From assembly GCA_905221605.1 (NCBI GenBank), contig CAJNDS010001130.1, positions 1 through 33,260 on the forward strand: a stretch of 33,260 nt of DNA, given 5' to 3'. Numbering within the stretch: position 1 is the first letter of the stretch; the number at the start of each line of letters is the position of its first letter. Below, one piece after another: positions 27,457 through 33,260 of the stretch. Position numbers and translations under genes: made by a program. This stretch comes from Symbiodinium natans (taxonomy: Eukaryota; Sar; Dinophyceae; Suessiales; Symbiodiniaceae). The notes under the pieces are model-generated. The model searched no databases, had not been told where the DNA came from, and was given only the letters and a program-made list of their open reading frames with translations.

Positions 27457-27628
27457 GGTTCAGGGTTTAGGGTTTAGGGTTTAGGGTTTAGGGTTTGGGG
27501 TTTAGGGTTTAGGGTTTAGGGTTTAGGGTTTAGGGTTTAGGGTTTAGGGTTTAGGGTTTAGGGTTTAGGGTTTAGGGTTTAGGGTTTAGGTTTAGGTTTA
27601 GGGTTTAGGGTTTAGGGTTTAGGGTTTA
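27457..27628. repeat. Long interstitial TTTAGGG array, about 25 units
   Basis: Nearly perfect TTTAGGG with one TTTGGGG unit and two shortened units near 27589-27600. Confidence 0.95.
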
Positions 27629-27659
27629 GTGTTTCCTTGAATGCCCATATGTCTCCTCA

Positions 27660-27776
27660 GCGGAGATGCTGTCGCGCAGCAACTTTCCAGTACCCTTCCT
27701 CAGTGCGGTTCGGGCTTTGGGGTGTCTTGGGCGGCCCTTTCGGTTGAGGGTTTTAGAGTTTTCGGCTCAAGGTTCC
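27660..27776 (+). other. Exon-like segment after a CTCCTCAG acceptor-like site
   Basis: Open frame AEMLSRSNFPVPFLSAVRAL continuing into the following CCCTAAA array. The upstream TATGTCTCCTCAG resembles a 3' splice site. Confidence 0.25.
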
Positions 27777-27866
27777 CTAAACCCTAAACCCCAAACCCCA
27801 AACCCTAAACCCTCAACCCTAAACCCCAAACCCTAACAGGGGATCCACTTGGAATCGGGGACGGGT

Positions 27867-27953
27867 TCAGTGGAGGCGCAGGTGAGCTGCAATAGCCACG
27901 GCCAACACGCAGGGCGCGAACAAGCCAGCCGGTGCCAGCAGGACCTGCCAGTC
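27867..27953 (-). other. Exon-like C-terminal segment, hydrophobic
   Basis: Reads DWQVLLAPAGLFAPCVLAVA then IAAHLRLH before a TGA in unique sequence, resembling the end of a membrane segment. Bounded by arrays on both sides. Confidence 0.3.
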
Positions 27954-27954
27954 A

Positions 27955-28290
27955 GGGTTTGGGGTTTGGGGTTTAGGGTTTGGGGTTTCGGGTTTGGGGT
28001 TTGGGGTTTGGGGTTTAGGGTTTAGGGTTCAGGGTTCAAGGTTTATTCGGGTTCCGGTGGCTTCCAGGGTTTTGGGTTTCGGGTTTAGGGGCGAAGTTGG
28101 AGGCGAGACCTGTCACCGCAAGCCAAAACACCCCAACCCCAACCCCAAACACCCAAACCCCAAACCCCAAACCCCCAACCCCCAACCCCAAACCCCCAAC
28201 CCCCAACCCCCAACCCCCAAACCCCAAACCCCAAACCCCAAACCCCAAACCCCAAACCCCAAACCCCAAACCCCAACCCCAACCCCTCCC
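27955..28290. repeat. G-rich and C-rich variant arrays (TTTGGGG, CCCCAAA, CCCCCAA)
   Basis: TTTGGGG/TTTAGGG units at 27955-28040, then CCCCAAA and CCCCCAA units at about 28130-28280. Proline-rich and glycine-rich frames over it are repeat products. Confidence 0.9.
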
Positions 28291-28352
28291 CGCCTGCCAA
28301 GATGCGAGCTCCATGGCTCCAAACTCTAGACAGCCTTTCTACGGACGCCTAG

Positions 28353-28466
28353 GTGCAAACCTTGTGGGCCCAATACGGCCTCATGAACCTTGCAAACATT
28401 TATCGGTTCATGGTTCCTGCGCGCGCAAGTATATATCGAAGGATCATCGGAGGAGAGGGTACATGA
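28353..28466 (+). other. Exon-like C-terminal segment
   Basis: After AG, an open frame reads VQTLWAQYGLMNLANIYRFM, then a basic end, and stops at TGA in unique sequence (37 codons). One of the more convincing fragments by composition. Other frames are also open. Confidence 0.35.
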
Positions 28467-28592
28467 GCAGAATGTTTGGGAAATCCCGTTGACTGCATCA
28501 GCTTTCTGGCTCGAGCCAGCGCTGCAGCTTCACAGGTTCGGGGTAACCCTAAACCCTAAACCCCAAACCCTAAACCCTAAACCCTGGGGACA

Positions 28593-28724
28593 AGGTTGAG
28601 TTCGGGAAGCCTGGGGATGTTTCGGGCTAGGGAGATTGAGGGGAATCTTGGGTTTAGTTCGCCATTCTTGCAACCAAAACTCTTCGAGTTGCTGTTCTTT
28701 GTGCTCCGAATAACTCAACCCTAA
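28593..28724 (+). other. Exon-like segment between arrays
   Basis: Forty-three codons containing MFRAREIEGNLGFSSPFLQP and a hydrophobic LFELLFFVLRI, ending at a TAA. It starts right after a CCCTAAA array. Possible membrane-protein exon. Confidence 0.35.
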
Positions 28725-28840
28725 GTCCGAACCTTGGGGCCCCAAGATTCGCGGGCTTGGTGTTCAGGCCTTAGGTTTCAGGGTTTAGGGTTCAGGGTTC
28801 AGGGTTTGGGGTTTCGGGTTTAGGGTTTGGGGTTTAGGGT

Positions 28841-28972
28841 TTAGGGTGCAGGGTGCCCCATTCTTCCGCGCGACATCCGAGACAACACATGGAGGTAGCG
28901 CACAGGGATGAGAAAGTTTATGGCAGATCCCACGCCGCTCAGGCGCAGAATCCGCAAGGACTCGTCTCTCAA
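28841..28972 (-). other. Exon-like segment, possible ion-channel piece
   Basis: Forty-three codons containing LRDESLRILRLSGVGSAINF and IPVRYLHVLSRMSRG. The Arg-spaced hydrophobic pattern recalls, but does not prove, a voltage-sensor-like helix. It runs to a stop in the adjacent TTTAGGG array. Confidence 0.35.
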
Positions 28973-28979
28973 CAGTTTA

Positions 28980-29488
28980 GGATTTATATGGTTCAGGGAT
29001 ATGAAATGAGTCCCTACTTGTAAAGCCTCAACCCCAAACCCTACATCCTAACCCATCAGCCGCGGTACTCAAGATTCAAAGCAACTTGACACCTCCACCT
29101 TGGCACCCGCGCGCGCGCAGTGAATTTGGAATGCAGGGCTCCTGGGGGGATCCCGAGGCATGCAGGCGTTTAGGGTTTAGGGCCTTCTTGCCCTCTAAAG
29201 CCTCTAAAGCTCGGAGCCCAGCACCAGGAACACCCACTCGGCTCACAAGAAGCAGAACTCAGTCTGCACCATGCATACACCCCAAGCCCGCAACCGTGAA
29301 CCCTCAACCCAAAATCCTAAACCCCAGCGCCGCCACGAGGGCCCGATTGCAGTCCCACCCCGCCACAAGGGTTCAGGGCTTCGGAGGGTTGAGGGCTTGC
29401 TCATAAGCTAGGTCTTTAGGAAAAGAGCTGCTTGGAGGCCTAAGCTAAGATAGACCTCAGAGACCGCGCTACTCACTCGGGGCATGGC
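28980..29488. other. Unique segment with scattered telomere-like words
   Basis: A 106-codon plus frame (29086-29406) runs through Ser/Pro-rich sequence and CCCTCAA-like words, and is not called a gene. Confidence 0.3.
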
Positions 29489-29794
29489 GTGACATTGCGG
29501 GTGGTTTTTGGAAGAGGAGCCTGGCCTTTTGATGTTTCTGTCTTGCTAACCCAAACGGCCTCACCTATTTTATCAAGAGGGGCCGCCACCGCATTCCCCA
29601 CCCCCGCTCAAACAGTCGGAAGTCGGAAAGTCGGGGACTCCGACTCCGTCGAGACCCTCTTGAGCTTCGCGCTGCCACTCGCCACAGGAACATGGAAGGC
29701 CGTGCCAGCCTTCGAGGGGGGAAGCCAGGAAGCCCCAGGGAAGAGCCCTCTGGTAGCACCTGCTGAAATCCGTTTTGGGGTTAGGGCCGGTTAG
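29489..29794 (+). other. Hypothetical open segment
   Basis: 101 codons containing WPFDVSVLLTQTASPILSRG and VETLLSFALPLATGTWKA. Composition is plausible; the last residues run into telomere-like DNA. No family recognised. Confidence 0.25.
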
Positions 29795-29849
29795 GGTTTA
29801 TGGGTCAGGGTTCAGGGTTTTGGGTTTCAGGTTTAGGGTTCACAAACCT

Positions 29850-30240
29850 CCCCACCCCAACTTCTCGAAATCCACATCGGGAACTGGGCTTCGCGGCTGA
29901 ATCCGCCGAGCTTCTGCTTGCAGGCAGCGTTGCCGCAGACGAGGCCTTCTGTGTCACAGTCAAAAACCCTGCTGGGGCACAAGAAATAGCGCATGTGCTC
30001 GCGGCACTATCAGTCGACAGCTCAAATGCTACCCCTGGGGCTTCGGCGGCCACTCTGTTCTTGCAGGTCGCCCATCCACCTTTGCGCGAAGGGTGCCGAA
30101 GTCAACTCTGCACGGAACTCTCAGCCGTAAGAGTATCTAGAGCTTGCGCTGTACGCCTCAGTCAGACATTGACATTCCATGACATTCCCCAACATTCCGA
30201 CATCACCAGAGGAACGTTTATCCAGCTTGCTACTGAGGCG
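29850..30240 (+). other. Hypothetical open segment upstream of a poly-C run
   Basis: Part of a 194-codon plus frame. The credible portion reads AESAELLLAGSVAADEAFCV and later VKNPAGAQEIAHVLAALSVD. Beyond about 30240 the frame is poly-Pro from the C run. Confidence 0.3.
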
Positions 30241-30250
30241 CTTCCCCATT

Positions 30251-30251
<1 letters not shown>

Positions 30252-30284
<33 letters not shown>
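30252..30284. repeat. Run of 33 C
   Basis: Uninterrupted homopolymer, the longest in the window. Confidence 0.95.
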
Positions 30285-30369
30285 ACCACATTACGCTTCC
30301 TCTGCCTGGGCAAAGGCTGCTTTGCTGGGGCTCGTGCTTCATGGGCTGCACAAACCTCTGCTGGATGCA

Positions 30370-30442
30370 GGGTTTAGGGTTTAGGGTTTAGGGTTGAGGG
30401 TTTAGGGTTTAGGGTTGAGGGTTGAGGGTTTAGGGTTTAGGG
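30370..30442. repeat. Interstitial telomere-like array (TTTAGGG/TTGAGGG)
   Basis: About ten heptamers, alternating TTTAGGG with TTGAGGG. Confidence 0.9.
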
Positions 30443-30472
30443 AAGAAGGGCGCGGGTACTCCCTGACTCGGC

Positions 30473-30592
30473 TTAGAGCAGATCAAAGCGCAGGGGCTTC
30501 AGCCCAGAAACCGGAACTCCGAGGACTGCCTTCAGCCGGAACCCCAGCAGATCTTCCAAAACGGCTTCATGTCCTTTGAACATCTGAAGAGC
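30473..30592 (-). other. Exon-like C-terminal segment between arrays
   Basis: Thirty-nine codons containing ALQMFKGHEAVLEDLLGFRL and ending LKPLRFDLL at a TAA in unique sequence. A good protein-like mix. It lies between the arrays at 30370-30442 and 30606-30745. Confidence 0.35.
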
Positions 30593-30605
30593 CACTGAGG
30601 AACCC

Positions 30606-30745
30606 CCTAAACCCTAAACCCTAAACCCTAAACCCTAAACCCTAAACCCTAAACCCTAAACCCTAAACCCTAAACCCTAAACCCTAAACCCTAAACCCTA
30701 AACCCTAAACCCTAAACCCTAAACCCTAAACCCTAAGCCCTAAAG
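30606..30745. repeat. Long interstitial CCCTAAA array, about 19 units
   Basis: Nearly perfect CCCTAAA; the last units include CCCTAAG. Confidence 0.95.
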
Positions 30746-30844
30746 AAGAAGGCCGGGCAGCATGGAGGTGCAGTCGACGGATGTGCCAGCTGCAGCTTCA
30801 GCAAGGCGATCGGCACGCCAGTCGCCATAGCCGGCCTCGTCAGA
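30740..30844 (-). other. Exon-like segment boxed exactly by two arrays
   Basis: Thirty-four codons containing DEAGYGDWRADRLAEAAAGT, filling the whole gap between a CCCTAAA array and a TTTAGGG array. The stop is the TAG formed at the array edge. Confidence 0.3.
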
Positions 30845-31086
30845 GGGTTTAGGGTTTAGGGTTTAGGGTTTGGGGTTTGGGGTTTAGGGTTTAGGGTTTC
30901 GGGTTTAGGGTTTAGGGTTTCGGGCTCCGGGTTCAGGGTTTAGGGTTCCTCAGTTGGGGTTTAGGGTTTTAGGGCTCAGGGTTTAGGGTTCCTCAGCTAG
31001 GGTTTAGGGTTCAGGGTTCAGGGTTTAGGGTTCCTCAGTTAGGGTTCAGGGTTCAGGGTTCAGGGTTTAGGGTTCAGGGTTAGGGC
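30845..31086. repeat. Degenerate TTTAGGG/TTCAGGG array with an embedded TTCCTCAG word
   Basis: About 30 heptamers. GGTTCCTCAGTT or GGTTCCTCAGCT recurs at about 30945, 30989 and 31031, giving a higher-order unit near 43 bp. Confidence 0.85.
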
Positions 31087-32189
31087 TTTTGGGGGTTGGG
31101 GGTTTAGGATTGGGTCTAAGGGCACATCTCAACAGCCCGCAGGCTTCAGAGCTATCTGCATCACGAATTCGTTCTTGGATCCGACTGTATCGTAGGTAGG
31201 CTGAGGGTTTTGGCTCGTCTAGTACGAGTAGCTTTCAGGAACGGGCAGAGCCGGTGGTGATGTGCGCTTCTGCACCCGAGTGGATCCATACTCTAACCTT
31301 CCAGAATGCCCACCACGAGTAGGTTTTGTGGCAGCTTGTCGGCTGCTGAGAGTTTGTGTTCCTTCTCCAAAAGCGGCTTGTGCCAGATGATCCTCCGCTT
31401 GGGGAAGTCTTCCTCCCTCTCTCTGTGTCTCTCTGAATCTGTCGTCTGTTGAAGCCCTGCAGCAGAAGCCTACGCTCATTGCAGCAAGCCAGGGACACGC
31501 AAAGGCCTGTCGCTGCCCTCCGCGCTGATGCTGCAACACATCAAGGTCGTGGAAGAGAGCCGCCTCTCAGCCCGCAACATTCAAGGCCCAATTGCCACTG
31601 CCAGAAAAACATGGCACTTAGCTTCGCGGAATTTATGATGGCCTCGACCGACCCCCAAGGGCCGGACTCCGCACTTCCGGCAAAAGTAGGTCCACTCTGG
31701 CTGCCTGCACATCGGAATGTTAGGGTTTAGGGCATGGGGTTCCCTGAGCCCTGAACCCTAAATTCCCTAAACCCAAACCCTAAACCCGAACCCCAAAGCC
31801 TAAACCCGCTTCAGGATGAGGCTTGGCAAAGTCATGCCTCGATGCAACCCCCAGCGTTTCTCACTTCGCACCAGATCAATGAATAAAGAATTTAAATATT
31901 TTCATAGCAGGGGTAAAATTGGAATCTTTAATCTTATTTAAATAGGATGATAAGCAGCTTTTTGGGGTTCAGGGTTTGGGGTTTAAGATGATGAGGCTCA
32001 GCCAGTCAGCTATTGGTGGATACACGACACGAAAGCGATTGCCACGTGAAGCAAGTGTTCTACTACAAGTAACCCCCAAAAGGACGGGGGTTTCCGAGCA
32101 TAGGGCGAACCCTTTTTTGGGCGTTCGTGTAGAAGGACGAGACAATATAAGGGAACCCCGTTAGGGAAATACCCACATCTTAAGGACCC
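31087..32189. other. Mostly unique segment, no firm gene
   Basis: A 106-codon minus frame (31219-31539) and a 93-codon plus frame (31449-31730, ending VGPLWLPAHRNVRV) overlap. AT-rich TTTAAATA sequence lies at about 31880-31950. No family recognised. Confidence 0.3.
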
Positions 32190-32234
32190 CTAAACCCTAA
32201 ACCCTAAACCCAAAACCCCAAACCCTAAACCCTA

Positions 32235-32366
32235 AAGAAACTCACCCAACGGGAGTTTTTCCCCCCTGCTTCGCATCGCCCCATGCTGCGTCCTGTCGGG
32301 CACGCTGCTTTCCTCGCATCGGGAAGCGGGAACCTCCCACAAGGCGCTGTTGAGGCTTGGGTTTAG
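32235..32366 (+). other. Exon-like segment between arrays
   Basis: Forty-three codons containing REFFPPASHRPMLRPVGHAA and ending at a TAG formed by the following TTTAGGG. Preceded by a CCCTAAA array at 32190-32237. Confidence 0.25.
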
Positions 32367-32489
32367 GGTTTTGGGGGTTTAGGGTTTAGGGCTTGGGGTT
32401 TCGGGTTTAGGGCTTAGGGTTTCGCGCTGGTCCCTGGGCCTTCAAATGGAGTGTTTTTCGACTGCCCCGCCTCCTCACACTCTTGTTCT

Positions 32490-32741
32490 TTAGGTAGATC
32501 GCTGCTGGGGTCGTCCGAGGGAGAAGACTGCCTTCCAGATCCCACCCGCACGGGTGATTGAGGGCGTGGGGGGACGTTTGGGCGCCACACTTACCGGAAG
32601 GCGAGGGTACTGCCTTCCCAACTTGCCCCAAGCTTCAACTATATCCCAAGTCTTCAAAGATTCTGAAAGAAAATGTCCAACGAGTACCTTTCCCCTGCTG
32701 GCCCTGAAGCACCTTGGCCCTAAACAGAGAGTGAGGGCCAC
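32490..32741 (-). other. Hypothetical open segment
   Basis: 83 codons containing VGHFLSESLKTWDIVEAWGK. A plus frame of 64 codons overlaps; the minus one looks more protein-like. No family recognised. Confidence 0.25.
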
Positions 32742-33004
32742 GACCTAAAGCGCCCTCAACCCAAAAAAGCCCTCCACCCTGCAACCGAAACCCTAAACCC
32801 TACACCCTCAGGGCCACACAGGGTGGCAGGGCCTCCAAGCCCATCATATCAGGGTTTAGTGTTTAGGCTTTGGGGTTTGGGGCTTGGGTTTGGGGGTTGG
32901 GGTTGGGGGTTCTCAGGGTTTGGGGTTTAGGAGCCTCCCCCCACACAGCATTTGCCTGCCTCCCCCCGGGCTCTTCCTCGGCTGCCGCGGCTGCAGGCGC
33001 CTCG

Positions 33005-33260
<256 letters not shown>

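Noticed and set aside
28036-28329. Pro/Lys/Gln-rich and Gly/Trp-rich frames
   Set aside because: Direct translations of CCCCAAA and TTTGGGG arrays.
30606-30745. True chromosome end
   Set aside because: The array is internal, short and followed by unique DNA and an array in the opposite orientation.

Overview
The window looks like nuclear DNA of a dinoflagellate, probably a Symbiodiniaceae-like species, although species cannot be settled from this sequence. Three signs support this. Arrays of the TTTAGGG (CCCTAAA) heptamer are scattered everywhere. A 15-nt identity to the dinoflagellate spliced leader lies just upstream of a start codon. The gene at the left edge has introns with unusual GA-AG and probably GC-AG borders. 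The DNA is GC-rich, the large genes lie on the minus strand, and nothing looks bacterial.

Layout. (1) Positions 1-3912, minus strand: the 5' three exons of a large leucine-rich-repeat (LRR) gene, about 1,209 codons in view and continuing off the left edge. A SHWWGE/YWVCAYAN/LWCAFE domain precedes at least 21 RNI-like LRRs. (2) 3913-6476: telomere-like arrays, a small inverted-repeat element and exon-sized open fragments. (3) 6477-12944, minus strand: a structurally complete tyrosine-recombinase retrotransposon of the DIRS order. It carries Gag-like, reverse transcriptase/RNase H/methyltransferase-like and tyrosine recombinase frames, all intact. Its split direct repeats (A1 ... B1-A2 ... B2) have perfectly identical copies. 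(4) 12945-33260: a mosaic of interstitial telomere-like arrays in both orientations, many made of a single variant unit (CCGTAAA, TTTAGGGG, TTTAGGGTG, CCCCAAA). They alternate with 70-600 bp unique segments, many of which hold an open, protein-like frame resembling an exon, often a last exon. This part also has small hairpin elements, minisatellites, TA, CTG and GT microsatellites and long G/C homopolymers. The window ends inside a GT tract of more than 250 bp.

The best candidate for an undescribed system is the retrotransposon. It combines PAT/Ngaro-type split direct repeats with a Pol whose methyltransferase-like domain carries a Cys-containing SPPC motif, which is more like cytosine-C5 methyltransferases than the adenine (Dam-like) domain usual in DIRS elements. 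The second is the pattern of exon-like fragments boxed by telomere-like arrays. The fragment calls are weak one by one, because each was chosen from six frames by eye.
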